Shown here: positions 1-12,215 of the stretch, one piece after another | How the letters are laid out: each line of letters begins with the position of its first letter | Position numbering within the stretch: position 1 is the first letter of the stretch | Assembly: GCA_905182995.1 (NCBI GenBank) | Contig: CAJJDP010000060.1 | Coordinates: 375,785 to 439,784, forward strand | DNA length: 64,000 nt | Direction of reading: 5' to 3' | From: Paramecium octaurelia | Taxonomy: Eukaryota; Ciliophora; Oligohymenophorea; Peniculida; Parameciidae | Program-made: the position numbers and the translations under genes | Notes under the pieces: model-generated | The model's database searches: none | Told to the model about the DNA's origin: nothing | The model's input: the letters and a program-made list of their open reading frames with translations, nothing else

Positions 1-759
1 AAGTCTATGTTATCATTCGTATCTACAGAAGATGAATTCTTTAGCAAATACATGACCTAATCAATTGAAATGGAAACTGGAGTAGAATTCTCATTCAGTT
101 TGTGTCCAGTCTTAGTCAAATCCTTGCAATCCTTCTGTGGAGACAGGAATGGTCCTTTGCCATCCAGAATCATTATATTTAGAGATGGGGTCTCTAATTC
201 TTAAGCTAAAACTGTCATTGAGACTGAAGTAGCCCAATTCAGATAAGCCATAGAGCAAGTCAAAACAGAAAAGAATTCTGACAAACCAATCAAATTGATA
301 GTGTTATCAGTCAATAAAAAAGTAGGGGCTAAATTTTATGCTGGAGAGAGGTTAATTATTATCATTATTATTCCCTTAGAAACCTAGATAACCCTCCTTA
401 GGGTACTTTGATAGATACTGAAATTAGCAATGGAAAAGACGATTATTATCTGATATCACAAAGAACAACCTAAGGAACTGTGTAACCCACTCATTATCAT
501 GTCTTAGTGAATGATTTATGCGATGAACCTAATATCCTGAAGAAATTGTAGGCCTTGTCTTATAAGTTGTGCTACATGTATTACAATTTCAGTGGAGCCA
601 TCAAAGTAATTGTTATTGTTTTAGTAGATACCTGCACCTATCCAATATGCTCATGTTTGCTCAAATTTTATAGGAGATAGATTCGATCCCAGAAAACCCC
701 AGTCCTTGATTAAGCCAAATCCCATATTGAATCAGAGAAGATCCCTCTTCTTCATATGA
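1..759 (+). CDS. Piwi-family Argonaute, C-terminal part (5' end outside window)
   Basis: This is the C-terminal half of a PIWI nuclease domain, frame 1, stop TGA at 757-759. Visible family features are the PSRIIIFRDGVSNSQ segment (the RDG-V strand carrying a catalytic Asp) and the terminal PAPIQYAH block holding the catalytic His, followed by a short basic tail. Introns are read at 351-379 and 606-627; removing both leaves 708 nt, exactly 236 codons. Piwi proteins bind small RNAs, and in ciliates they carry scan RNAs and other small RNAs used in DNA elimination and silencing. The PAZ and MID regions lie upstream of the window, so the paralogue cannot be named. The only uncertainty in the end is whether intron 2 ends at 624 or 627. 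Confidence 0.9.
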
Positions 760-797
760 AAATTATTAAATCAAAATAAATAAATTAGAACATTTAA

Positions 798-830
798 TCA
801 TTATTATTATTATTATTATTATTACTATTA
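798..830. repeat. ATT/TAA trinucleotide run encoding a C-terminal polyQ tail
   Basis: This run of ATT units reads on the minus strand as TAA/TAG codons, about ten glutamines ending directly in the TGA stop of the J-protein gene. It shows how a microsatellite becomes a polyglutamine tail under the ciliate code. Confidence 0.75.
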
Positions 831-1877
831 CTCGTATAGTTTTTGAACATTTTACTAATTTAAATGATTACCCTCTACACCTTTGACTCTTCTGAAGATC
901 TTTGCCTATTAATATAATTTTGAGACATCCTCTTCATCTTCATCCTCATCATCTTCCTCATCCACAATTTATTTTTTAATTTATGCTTTTTTTGACAATT
1001 TTAAGTATTTGTTCACCGTATCTTCTGAACTTTGGCCTGCTTATATTACTTAAGCTCCCTATTCGGATCGGAATCTATCCAATCTCTCATAGCACAATGG
1101 GGCCAAATTATATCTGCCACTCTCATCCATTTCATCAAGAATATCAATGGGAATATTTCTTTTTTATCATTGAATCTATTTACTTGCATTCAGTCTCCGT
1201 AACCTTGTACAGTATTTGCCTGTCTGGATAAGGCGAATAACCATAACGCTTTTTGTAATCTCTTTCCTTCTCCCTTATGAATTCTGGATCCTCTGGAAAT
1301 GACTAATATCTCGATTACGTTCTCTCCTCAATCATTTATGAGTTCCATCTCCACATTATCACAAACAACACCAAACTCACTACGTATAATTCTGGACTCC
1401 TCCTCATACTATGGAATAATGGGTTGTCTTCAATATATTTGTTCCTCTATCGTTGAAAGTCTTTCTCCTCGAAATCTTAGGTCTTCCTTCGAAAATCGTA
1501 GTAATATTAAGCATTCGGATTTATCGGTCTCTATTGCTGCTGACTTTATTATTAAGAATATTAGGTTCTTGTTTCTTAATTCTACGATCTCCCACTTGAC
1601 TATTACTATTATTCCATCAAAATCCTGTCGTACTTCTTTCTCTCATTCTCATCTGATAGAGTATTGTAAGCTGCTACAATTGATTTAAACAATTCCTATT
1701 ATTTAAATTTATTTATACTTGATCACTCTCTTTCGCATTTGGTGAATCAGGATGGTGCTGTTTAGCTAAAATGTGAAATTGTTTTTTTATTTCCTCATTT
1801 GTAGCATCTCTGCGAACTCCCAGTAATTAATAAAAATTTTGAGTCGAGAATCTACATTTACTAAATATTCTTAACAT
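798..1877 (-). CDS. J-domain (DnaJ-like) protein, probably mitochondrial
   Basis: The start ATG is at 1877. The first 12 residues (MLRIFSKCRFST) look like a mitochondrial targeting peptide. A J domain follows at about residues 13-75, with LGVRRDATNEEIKKQF, the invariant HPD in QHHPDSPN, and AYNTLSDENERKKYD. A Gln-rich linker, a possible membrane helix (near LYVVSLVLFVIMW), a basic region and an acidic stretch follow. The protein ends in polyglutamine before TGA at 798-800. Introns at 1696-1718 and 1159-1183 leave 1032 nt, or 343 aa. J proteins stimulate the ATPase of an Hsp70 partner. The membrane helix suggests an inner-membrane-anchored co-chaperone, but that is inference. The second intron ends in AAG rather than TAG. 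Confidence 0.85.
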
Positions 1878-3738
1878 AAAATTAATAAATAAATCATCAA
1901 ATCAAAATCAAGAACTTTATGAACTCAAAAGTCATTTAAAAAAATGAAATTATTCATAATGATATAGTCTAAAGACATATTAAATGATACATAAAATTCA
2001 TTTCAGTCAATTATGACATTTATAAAAAGGAAATTCTTAAAAAAATGACAAGAATCATCAAAAAATAATAATTGAAAAGTTTGTATTAGGTAAGGAAAAT
2101 TATGATAACAGTATTTTATATATGAATATTAATGATTAGGGATTAAATTTACAAAATTGATAATATTTTATAATTATATATTTTATTATTGCTGTGATAT
2201 TTTTAAGAATATTTTTATTTATTTAATATTGATTACTTCAGGAGGAACCATTATGAGAAAGTGAAAATTATATTATATATATTAACTATTAATTTTCAAA
2301 TATTTTATGATTACCATTCTTTAAACTTAGGATTCTCACATAATTTTTCAATATGGTATTTAGTTAGCTCTTATTTATTTTATTCGAATTCAAGTAAAGA
2401 CTATTTTATATAGCTTTATTCATATATCAATTTCTGTTTAGCACTTTATCTTTATTTATGACTATATACTTTACTTTTAAAACCAGAGCATTATAAGCAA
2501 ACAAATTGATATAAAAACGAAGGTTCCGACAATAATCTCATTCTATTAGTCTTCAAGGACGAAAAAATAAGGCATCCAATAATATTGAGGTTTGATGATA
2601 TAATTTATTTAATAATATAGGATCAAAATTTAGTGTTAATCCTAAATAATTTTTGAGTTTGGCGGGACTGGTATTTAAATTATTATATTGTATTTATTGT
2701 TGATTAATCGATTTATTTATATTTATTTTATATTAAATTTGAGCGATGAGCAAATTATATTTCTATTATTTTTATTAAAGATTTAATATAACAGGATATA
2801 ATTTAGTAATTTGAAAATATAATGACAATCAACCAATTGATAAAGTCTTTAAAAATATTAGATTATAATATCTTAACAAGATATCAGTAATTGATATGGC
2901 TTTCTCTTTCTGGATATAAAAGTATCTTTAATTTATAATGACTAGTCTCTTTCTTTTTGTAATAAAATTAAGTCCTAATTATAAATTCTTTTAATTTATC
3001 AATTTTTATATTAAAAGTATATTTTTCTATTTTTTATTTAGCATTTATTATAATATTGATCATAAGATCTAAAGATGACATAGATTTATTACTGGATGAA
3101 GATTTTAATTTATTAAGAGTCTTGGATTATTTTTTGTTTACCATTCTATATTTTTCGAAGTATTATCGAATCAAATTTATGAATAACAATCTCCAATGAA
3201 AAATTTCCAACATTATCAGTTGGTTTATCTCCTAGAATGTTCAAAATCATATTATTTTATAGTATGTTTATAAAAAGTGGAAATTTTTATTGTAAAGGTT
3301 TCCCAATAAAAGTTGCAGAAGTCTCATCATTAATTAAGAAAATTTGCTAACCATATTTAATAATTCAAATGAGGATTTGGATAAGCCATAACAAGTGTGA
3401 TTGTCATATTGAGCGTATCAAAGGTCAGATGTCTTAAATTTAACAAATGATCCAAAAATAATTTTCCCTCTGATGTCCAAGAATAAATTCCTACTGACTT
3501 TCGTATGTTCTTTATGTCTATTGACAAAATCATACAAAGAATTTCAATTTCTAGTCTAATTATGACTGTTCTTCAAAAGTAATAAGATTATTTGCAATAT
3601 CCAAATAAACTAAACCTTGAAATACTTATCTTGAGTTCCTTCTTTTTTCTATTCATAATTCTTATATATATTTGAATGGCTTTTAAGTAGCTGTGATAGC
3701 TAAGAAATCTAAATTTATACATCTGTTACTTCCTTTTT
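1878..3738. other. Gene-poor, very AT-rich stretch with only short broken frames
   Basis: No frame of convincing length was found on either strand even with TGA as sole stop. A few short peptide-like pieces occur, for example on the minus strand around 3380-3560, but TGA stops interrupt them every few dozen codons. At about 1.9 kb it is much longer than the usual gap here. It may be a decayed gene or a true intergenic region. Confidence 0.5.
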
Positions 3739-4269
3739 ATGGCAAATGATATGCATCTTTAGTTATTCTAGCAGCTTATACATTTATAATATTAAAGAAA
3801 AGAAAAAAATTAAGTAATTCGATTTTCTGAAAATAGATTGATAGAAGCTGATGTATTTTTGAAACAGTTAAAATTATTAAAAGCATCAGCTATAAAGGCT
3901 AATGGTTGTTATTAAGCAATGAAGGATGCAAAGATTAATGATAGTTTAATTGATTGTAAAAATTAATTGAGGAAATCATATAATACATCTTTAGTGAAAG
4001 TTATATAAAATAGTTCCAAATTTATCTAAACAAGTCCAAGTCAACTCAGCTATTCTTTTCCCTTGATTCTTTTTTACAAACAAGGCCATTATAATGAACC
4101 ACAAGATCAGTATTCTGACTGCATTAAGAAATGGGCACATTTGTTATTTTAATTATGGACCTTAAATTTCTAAAATTAGTTAAAAATAATAATTTTATGG
4201 ACTGTAAGTAGTCTAATTTGTATACCAATCTATAAATCTTCTAGTCTAGATTACTATGATTAAAAATGA
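3739..4269 (+). CDS. Hypothetical ORF, 176 aa, weak support
   Basis: This is an open frame of 177 codons (ATG 3739, TGA 4267-4269) with no intron needed. The middle is basic and Asn/Lys/Gln rich (FLKQLKLLKASAIKANG), and the C-terminal third is hydrophobic (LKIIILWTVSSLICIPIY). I recognise no domain. With only one stop codon in an AT-rich genome, a frame this long can arise by chance. The neighbouring region looks degenerate, so it may be a remnant of a larger gene rather than an expressed one. Confidence 0.25.
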
Positions 4270-4457
4270 GTAAAAATGCTCATTTCCTTCTAATTTCCAA
4301 TAATAAAATATTTCTAGTTCAATATAAAATAAATTGGACTCAAAAACAAACAAACATCTTATTGGAACTATATTTAATAATCATAATTAGAAATTCTTGT
4401 TTTATTTGAATTAAACATTTTATAATAATGAAATAACATGCCAATAACTATTTTGTC

Positions 4458-7127
4458 ATGAAGATAGCTAAGCCAATTTCTTAAGTGAGTACTAACTCAG
4501 CAGTTACAAGATCAAATGAATTAAAGCCAGCATCCTATTTGACATTTACAAAAAGTAAACATAGAAGAAAGAATGAGACTGCCATCAAATTGCCAGAATT
4601 ACAGCCTAGCTCAGTTCGAGCCAAAACTGAATAAGATTAAACAGCTTAAAATGAATTCAAAAGATCTCTTGTCATTATTAGTAGAAAACCAAGTGCTACA
4701 TTTGCATCTCAAAGATTAAAAACTTCGCCATCCATTCAAATTTGGGAACCAGAATAGATATCTTAACCACCAGTAGAATAAGTCCAAGTAATAACTACTA
4801 AATTTTATGATGTTCTTTGTGAAGAGCTGTTATTAAATAAAAAGCAATCCAAAATAAAAGAGAAAAGATAAATACTTTTTAAGCCATCATTAAATGAATA
4901 TGATAAATTTTAGGAGAAAAGTTCAAGAATGCTCAGAAAGATTATTCAACTCCTTAAAACTCATAGAGAAGGAAACGAAGAAAAAGAAATGAAAAGTAGA
5001 ACCATTATTGAAACAAAAATGGCTAAATCTAGCCTTTTCTTTCATGCTTAGACTTAGTTTTTACCTGAATAGCATCAATTTAATTAGAAAGAACTCCTCT
5101 TTCAATAATAATTGTCAGTCATACCAAAAAGGCAAACAAAATATAGTGCACAACTAACTTTAACTTAACAAGCTGAATCTATAAAGCCAATGAAGAGCTT
5201 AATTGAAGAAACCAAAGAAAAATAATAAGGTCCAATCAGATAAGCTTCAATACGTCTTGTATCACCTAAAAATCCAATAAACAATAAGAAAAAAATTAAA
5301 TTAACTGTTGACTGTGCAGAAGAGTAAAAATTTAATAAATTTGAATTTTTTGTACCTGATTATATGGAATAAGATTAAGTAGTTTAGTTGTAATAATAAA
5401 ATGATTAAGTTGAATCAAAAGATACTAAAAAGTCTAATATTTATTCTTTGGTTTCAAAAAATATGTTTAGCAAGTAATATGTAGTAATAAATTAGAAAAA
5501 TTAATTAAGTTTAGAATACAAATGAATCTACCTTGGATGAATTTAATGCTGATAAAGCAACATAATTCACAAGGTACTACCTCTAAAATTATACTTTAAA
5601 ATGCATCAATTAGAAAAAAATCAAAGACAAAAAAGCTGAAGAGTCTATGCTGAACACACTTCAATAAGATTCAAAACAAGAATAATAGATCTTTGCATCC
5701 AAACCTCTTTTTGATTGTTCTTTTATAGTAATTATTATTCTTACTTAAGAAAGACTTATAGACTACTTAATTTCTTGAAATAAATAGCTTGATTTATAGG
5801 TGCATTGAACCATATGATTCACAAGATTCTAGTATGATATCTGATAATAGTTTCCTTAGTGACAAGAGCTTTAATGACTCTTCTACAGATTAGGGAATTA
5901 AGCTCAAATTCCTAATCTCTACAAAATTAATTGATCCCAATATAATCAGAGACAAATTCATCAAATTTATCATATCCACCATCCCAGATGAATCTAAAAA
6001 TATTTTCCTTCATCAAGAAATAATTGCTTTTGCCAACCAAATAGAAGAACTTATTCATATAGATTATGATTTGCCATAATAACCACGTAAATCAAATGAT
6101 TTATTTTTATAGATCTGGAAGCTTTAAACCGACTCTTCCTTAAAATTAATACAACAGACAGAAAGCAATTTCTTAAGTCTTTTTTTAAGAAATTTGAAAT
6201 TATTTGCATTGGATTATTTGAAGATAACTTTAAACATCATTTAATTAAACCAGAGAAATTATTTGTTAGTTATTGTTTTCAATAACAAGGTAACAGTTTA
6301 ACTGATAATACTTCAATCAAATATTCCAATATGTTGAAATCTAAACATCACCGTGAAACTACAACAGAAACAGTTCCCAAATAATAGACAAACTTAATGA
6401 TATTATCTCTACCTCCTGCTACTATCAAAAGTAGATCATAATCTCCATCTAATTTCGTATTAATTATATTTCTATTGTTAAGAGTGAACCCAGAACCTAG
6501 AAAAAGGGCCCTCAAAATCATTAAGTCCTATTGAAAAATATGTAACGAAGTAAATAATATACTCAAATATATTTAGAACAATCACAAAAATTTTTGCAAA
6601 TTTAAACTTCATCCAAATTTTAACTGCAACAATAAACCTCTAAAGTGTAATAAGTCTCATAAGTGTAGGATAAGGAATAATCATAAATATAGAAGGTTAA
6701 ATTGACATAAATTTAAAATAATCTAAAATAACTCTCTATGGATCCATAATCTTTATTATATAGAAGTATGATGATAAAGAAAACAAAAAATGATGATAGA
6801 AGTTTATACGAAAGAATATTTCTAATGGTTGAGGAACACCGACTTTTGGATTTGAAAGAAATTCTAAAATTGGAGACCTCAATTGATGTCAATTACCAAA
6901 ATGATGAAGGTGACACAATGCTAATTTCAGCATCAAAATGTGGAGCAGTTTTAGTTGTAGAATTTTTACTAAAAAACAGAGCTGATGCCTCAATTTAAAA
7001 TGTATCATTTATTTCAACATTTTAGTATAATGGGGAAACAGCCATGGATGTGGCATTAAAAAACTATTAATTCTAAACAGCAGATATCATCTTTAAGTAT
7101 CTTTATCTAGATAATAAAAATGTATGA
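4458..7127 (+). CDS. Large Gln/Lys-rich protein with C-terminal ankyrin repeats
   Basis: The frame gives 847 aa after removing five introns: 5474-5495, 5728-5749, 6265-6296, 6457-6482 and 7002-7025. The first 500 or so residues are low-complexity, basic and Ser/Gln rich with no recognised domain. The last roughly 110 residues hold ankyrin units. They include VNYQNDEGDTMLISASKCG, then VEFLLKNRADASI, and, after the last intron, YNGETAMDVALKN. Ankyrin repeats mediate protein-protein contacts, so the protein is probably a scaffold or adaptor; partner unknown. The 32-nt intron at 6265 is long for this window but is the only choice that keeps the frame. The last intron is 24 nt without an in-frame stop, so its retention would add eight residues. 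Confidence 0.7.
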
Positions 7128-7151
7128 GCATATTGATTTTATGTATATATA

Positions 7152-8291
7152 TCACTTTGGAGTCAGATATTTAGCTTTAGAATATATCTTAATTGGTTAT
7201 AAGAAAGACTGATATTGTTAGTGTTTAATTGTTCCACTAGCTATCAATGAAGTCAAAAGCTATTCTGAACGTGCACAAGTTAGTAATAACAAAGCATTCC
7301 TCACACTTTAATTACTTTATTTTTTCAATTTTAATATCTCATTAAGTGCCAATTCCTCCTTCTCTTGAGTTTGATACCTCTTTTGTTTTTTTGGGAAAGT
7401 GAATTATTCATTTTATTACAACTTTTTATCACCAGAACATACCTAGACATAATCTATGGGTTTTAGAGTTAAACGTTCAATAGATTTGTTATTTAGCTTT
7501 TTGATTGAATAATTGCTTTGTTTAATGTGTTCAGTATTATTACTACAACTTCCATCTTCAAATTTTCTATTTTCTGGAGCATATTAAGATTTTCTTAATT
7601 TATAATTTTTCCTTTGGCACTGAAATTCTATACTACTACTTAATTAATCGACTAGTTGAGATTATTTCTCATCTTCCTTAAACTTATTATCTACTTGTTT
7701 GAGAATTGTTTTTTTTTATGTATGATAATTTTAATGTAAATTGATGTCAGCTTTAAAACTATCCTCTATTGTGTATTAAGTTAAAGACCTCAAATTTTAT
7801 TGATCCTTTACTATTTTTGATTTAGAGTGTTTAAAATTATGTGAATCATCCTGTTATTCAGGTATAATTTCGGTTTTTCTAATGTCATTCACTTAATTGT
7901 AAATGAGAGTATTTAGATTTCTAATTCTATTTTTTAATTTCTATTATCTATCTGCAGCCCTTAATTTTTCATGTTCACAAAAAGAATCATTTTTGTTGAG
8001 TTTCTTGAATTATTATTAAAAAGACTTATTCCTTTCACTATCATTAGAATTTAAACTATTAAGCATGCTAATTTTATCGCTCTCTATATATATCTAACTT
8101 AAATTTGGTGGTATTTTTTATTGTTTGATTGTTTTCGTCGAATCTTCTTAGAAATTACATTCTCTTAGTTTTTAGATTTATAAATTAAATAAATGTTTCA
8201 ATTAATCTTTTCGATCATAGTTTTCTTCAAATAATTGCACATCTTAGTAGTATGTTTTTATTGTTTGTTAAATTGATAGATTTCGCTGCAT
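7152..8291 (-). CDS. Hypothetical protein, 379 aa, coiled-coil middle
   Basis: This is an uninterrupted frame of 380 codons from ATG at 8291 to TGA at 7152-7154; no intron is needed. It is rich in Gln, Lys, Asn and Ser. A charged segment around residues 110-150 (EHEKLRAADRQQKLKNRI) has coiled-coil character. The last 50 residues are more ordered, with SVRNALLLLTCARSEQ and LTSLIASGTIKHQQY. It converges tail to tail with the ankyrin gene, with 24 bp between stops. I recognise no family. The frame stays open upstream of 8291, but no further in-frame ATG was seen nearby. Confidence 0.6.
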
Positions 8292-8526
8292 TAATTTATT
8301 AAACTTATATTCGAAAGTACTGGATAAGGTGTCATAATTGATTATTGGTTATATTAATTGGGGATTAATTAATTGGAATTAGGGAACATCATGTATTGAA
8401 GAAATTGAAATTTCTCTGAAAGGTCTGGTGTTCATTTTCATTTCAAAATGTTTGAGATTGAGAATCTAGTAGGGTTATTAATAATCAGGGTTTCTCTGAT
8501 TGAAATACTTTGATTGTAAAAGTGAG

Positions 8527-8910
8527 ATGTAATCAAAATCAAGTTTGCAGTTGAATATTTTTGGCTACAGAGGTTCTTCCGAGAATCGAGTAGAGAGAGA
8601 GGTGACTAATCGTAACTATTATAGGGATTCACTTCTACCCTTTATTATTTAAAGACTTCTTCGAGCGTTATTCCCCCAAAATTAATTTACTTTAAGCATT
8701 GAGTAAACTTCAAGTGATCTCGAATTTGCAAAGCTGAATTAACAGGAAAATACATTTTATAATAGGCAAATGTCAAATTTACTATTTACACGAAAGAATT
8801 CTAGAAATAATCTAGATCTTATTATGGCCATCTCTCAGTCTTTAAAATCCCATTTTCAACCTTCTAATTGCCTTAGTCTATTTCCAAAATTAGCTCATTT
8901 TAATCATTGA
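8527..8910 (+). CDS. Hypothetical small ORF, 127 aa
   Basis: This frame has 128 codons, from ATG 8527 to TGA 8908-8910, without intron. Its composition is more protein-like than the surrounding DNA: Arg, Ser, Leu and Asn with few glutamines from TAA, for example NIFGYRGSSENRVEREV and FTRKNSRNNLDLIMAI. No domain is recognised, and no partner gene is evident. Either a small real gene or a chance frame. Confidence 0.35.
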
Positions 8911-9678
8911 GTTACATTTTAGACAAGAGAATTAGATGCTCTCTTTTGATGAACAGTGAAACAATCTTATTTTTCATTTGCTAATTTTTTGATTGTAAAT
9001 TTTATATATAAATATAATTTATATAATTCACATTTACTCTATTTTCTGAGTAGTCATAATAAAGGGAGAGTCATCCTTTAAATAAAGAGTTATCATTCCT
9101 ATCTAAATAGGTTACTCTGTTCATTTTGACTTCAGTTTATAAATAGATTTTATTTCCGCCTTTAATTCCCCGTATATATCTCTTTTTATTAAAATATTTC
9201 AGTACCATTATGTTAGTCTACTGTATGAAATTTGTTACATATAAACCTATTTTCCTGGGTTAAAAAAATAAGTAAATAACCTTGATTTCTAATAGTTCTT
9301 ACTCAAGGTTTGGTTCCATTCTAACCTTCAACATATATTTTACCAATTTTATTTAAAAACCTATAATAATGAAATATCATTCCTTTTTATTGTGATAATT
9401 ATTATGTGATTTCACATTATTTATTTCATTATTTGCAAAGTAATTGATGATGATGATTATTCAGATAAGGTAAATGAATTTTAAATTACACTTAATTGAT
9501 ATATACGTAATCAATCTTTGTTTTTATTCTTTTGCTTAAATATAAATGTTTTTAAGTAACATTTATCCTGATAAATGAGTTAAATAAATTTTATTAGGAA
9601 TGAACCGGTCCACCTTCTTAATTAGAAGCTACTCAATCTAAAATTATATTTTTAATTATTTCCATATAATATTATTAA
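8911..9678. other. Intergenic, nothing recognised
   Basis: AT-rich sequence without a convincing frame on either strand. It should contain the 5' flank of the START-like gene. Confidence 0.5.
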
Positions 9679-10696
9679 ATGAATAACTGCATCTAATGGA
9701 TTAAAAATTTGTTAAGTAAGTGCCTAGCTTATCTTCAATATTCAAAAGTCAAAAATTCTGATGAGAATTATCAAATGCAATAGTTTAGTTAGGTTGAGTT
9801 GAATCCAGACAAAGAGATTAAAAATAATTTGAAGGTTGAACTAAGGAATGAGAGTAAGATAAATATCATTATGTAATTTAGATTATGAAACTGAAATAGT
9901 TACATAAGATTTAGAAATGTAGGTTCCTTCATAAAATAAGAAGTTGTTGGAAAAATCTGAAAATGTTGGAGTCTAAAATAATGCAATTGATCTAAGTCAA
10001 GCAAGAGAATTCATTCAGAACATTCCTAACTTGAATCTAAATAATGTTGAAATACTCACAGAAATAGGATTATAAGCTGCAGATATATTTCCAACTTAAC
10101 TTGAAGATTATGAAAACTATGAACTGCTTGAAAATAACCAAGATGAATTTTCTTTTTGGGTTAGATATTATGAAACACCTGAAAAGTTTTATATTCCTCA
10201 AATGAGATATAAGTTCACACTTAACACTACTATTAAAAATTATATTGCATTTATGAGAGATCTATAATTATAAAAATAACTAGATTCATCTATAGACTAA
10301 TTTGAATCTCATTTCTCTAATGAAGCTATCTCAATCAATTATTTGCGATATAAGAAGATACTCTTCATGGATCCACGAGATTTTCTCTATATCAAATACA
10401 CAAAATTTATTAATGAAGATACTATAATTGAAGTCAGTAAGTCATTTGAAAACCAAGACTTTGAGCCTTAGTAATTATAAATATTTAAACTTAGGGTTCA
10501 AACTACTAAATCAGCAACTAGGGCTATTTTGTTATTGAGTGGTAATTTAATTAAATAAGTGGAACCAAACAAGATCGAAATATTAACGTTTTCTGAATGT
10601 AATATGAAATTGAAATTAAAACCAGCCATGACTAAAACAGCTAGTAAAAATGAAATTAAGAAATTGATTAAAAGATACCGTGATCATTTCAATTGA
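9679..10696 (+). CDS. START-like lipid-binding domain protein
   Basis: The protein is 329 aa after removal of one 28-nt intron (9854-9881, phase 1). The region from about residue 110 to the end looks like a START/Bet v1-type fold: FWVRYYETPEKFYIPQ, then ISINYLRYKKILFMDPRDFLY, then a strand-rich part ending KKLIKRYRDHF. The MDPRDFLY block matches the position of the conserved RD-F/Y motif in START domains, where the substrate is a lipid in a closed cavity. The N-terminal 100 residues are Gln/Asn rich and probably disordered. Ligand and location cannot be read from sequence. Confidence 0.6.
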
Positions 10697-10884
10697 GTTA
10701 AATGAGAATTAGTATCTATAACAACTTAATTACATTTCACTTTATAATAATAAACTATTTATCTAAGTATTTTAACTAATGCTAAAATACTTAACATGAT
10801 ATAAATATCATAAAATTATTATGATCAGCAAATCATAAATATTTATTTTTGTAAAAATAACTTAATTAAATTTTTACTCGTTAA

Positions 10885-11100
10885 ATGAACTTGGATTAAG
10901 CATTCACATTCGGTTAGGATTGTTATAATCAAGATTTAATCAATCCGTCTAAGCACCCTAAAATAAGTAAAAAATCACCATTTTATTCAATTGTCAAACC
11001 AACTACGTATTTTTGTCACAATAAAAAAGATCATAAAAAAATTATAGAATCAAGGATACATCAGTTTAATAATTAACATAGACAATATAAAAAAATATGA
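10885..11100 (+). CDS. Hypothetical small protein, 71 aa (copy A)
   Basis: This frame runs from ATG 10885 to TGA 11098-11100, 72 codons, with no intron. It is basic and rich in Lys, His, Asn and Ser; the start is MNLDQAFTFGQDCYNQ. The stop overlaps the ATG of the next frame in an ATGA arrangement. That is odd for a eukaryote and may mean the two are one gene with an unrecognised splice. Duplicated as 12216-12431. Confidence 0.35.
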
Positions 11101-11456
11101 ATAAGGAGAATTATAATTCTCGTCAATGTAAGGTTGTGTTACCTAAACATACTCGAAATCCAACAGATCTGAATTTAATGAGATTTGACACATCTCCAAA
11201 TTCTCAAATAGAAATATCCAACAATTCAAGAGGGATTAACTCGTAACAAGACAATAACAGAAAGCTGTCATTCAATACTCCAAATCAAACTATTAGAACT
11301 TCATTACCTCCTGTTAATAATAATGAGAAATATAGAAAGATATCCTTATCGATGAAAGAACTCATTTAAAAACAGAAATACTGTTATGAGATTGGAGATT
11401 ATGAAGAATTGGAGGCTATTTTTGAAAAACTAGATTTACTTTGTGATTAACTTTGA
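11097..11456 (+). CDS. Hypothetical protein, 119 aa (copy A)
   Basis: This frame has 120 codons, from ATG 11097 to TGA 11454-11456. The N-terminal two thirds is polar and probably disordered (Asn, Ser, Arg, Pro). The last 40 residues form a charged helix: MKELIQKQKYCYEIGDYEE followed by LEAIFEKLDLL. No family is recognised. Duplicated as 12428-12787. Confidence 0.45.
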
Positions 11457-11494
11457 TATCTATATATTTTAATTAATTATTTTATAAAAAAAGA

Positions 11495-12135
11495 ATGAGT
11501 AATGCATAATTTGCATAAAAATTATTGAGATATGAAGGAAGACTTTATTCCTAGAATTTGGAAATGCAAATATAAACCTTACAAGAAGTTAAGTAAGAAT
11601 TTAATGGATAATATAATCATCAAAGTTTAATGAATATGTTAGCTAAATACTTTTCATATACAAGTAGTTTAGTTCAAAGAATCAAAATTATTGAAATCAT
11701 ATAACAAAAATTCCCAATTCTTGTAAATCATGTTGAGGATTGGAAATAAATTGTCGAGTATCTTTAATAAGAGTGTTTTAGTAGCAATCATTAAGTAAAA
11801 TATGATTTTGATTTTTAAGTTTAGGATGTTATCTCTCCATGCCTTAAATTCCATAGTCCCAGTCTTGAAAGAACAATATAGCACTTTTCATATAGGAATT
11901 TTTGATATTTTTATCAATGCCAGCTATTAGAAAGAACTATATATTGCTAGTCTCGCATTACTAAATACAGTCAGACTTCATCATTCCTACTCATTTATGA
12001 ATAAAATATCTTAGCTTCCTGAAATTAAGATATTCAAAACCAAAAAGCTCACAATACTTCTCAAATGTACATTAATGGCCAGGGCTTAATTTTGTAACAC
12101 ATTTTGATTTTATTGAATAGGTTTATTTGAATAAC
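11495..12135 (+). pseudogene. Truncated duplicate of the 719-aa helical protein gene (artefact)
   Basis: This is the first part of the gene whose full copy starts at 12826. It carries the same sequence, including the intron at 11862-11895, and is cut at the N at 12136. It is not an evolved pseudogene; it exists only because the contig ends were not merged. Confidence 0.85.
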
Positions 12136-12136
12136 N
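12136..12136. other. Single-base assembly gap (N)
   Basis: One N joins the two identical 1330-bp stretches and marks an unresolved contig junction. Confidence 0.97.
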
Positions 12137-12215
12137 TATCATAAAATTATTATGATCAGCAAATCATAAATATTTATTTTTGTAAAAATAACTTAATTAA
12201 ATTTTTACTCGTTAA

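Larger units (their letters stand above)
10806..12135. repeat. Copy A of an exact 1330-bp tandem duplication (assembly artefact)
   Basis: Positions 10806-12135 recur as 12137-13466, separated by one N at 12136. Every position I compared, including both ends, is identical. The junctions have no target-site duplication and the unit cuts genes arbitrarily. A single N between perfect copies is best read as two contig ends that overlap but were not merged. Only one copy should exist in the genome. Confidence 0.9.

Noticed and set aside
798-830. ATT microsatellite as a stand-alone regulatory repeat
   Set aside because: It is inside the coding frame of the J-protein and encodes its glutamine tail.
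983-1688. Two plus-strand open frames
   Set aside because: They are antisense to the J-protein gene, whose HPD motif, introns and stop are consistent on the minus strand.
3380-3560. Minus-strand fragment resembling a class III aminotransferase start (GIYSWTSEGKLFLDH)
   Set aside because: Too short, interrupted by TGA on both sides and without any other family block.
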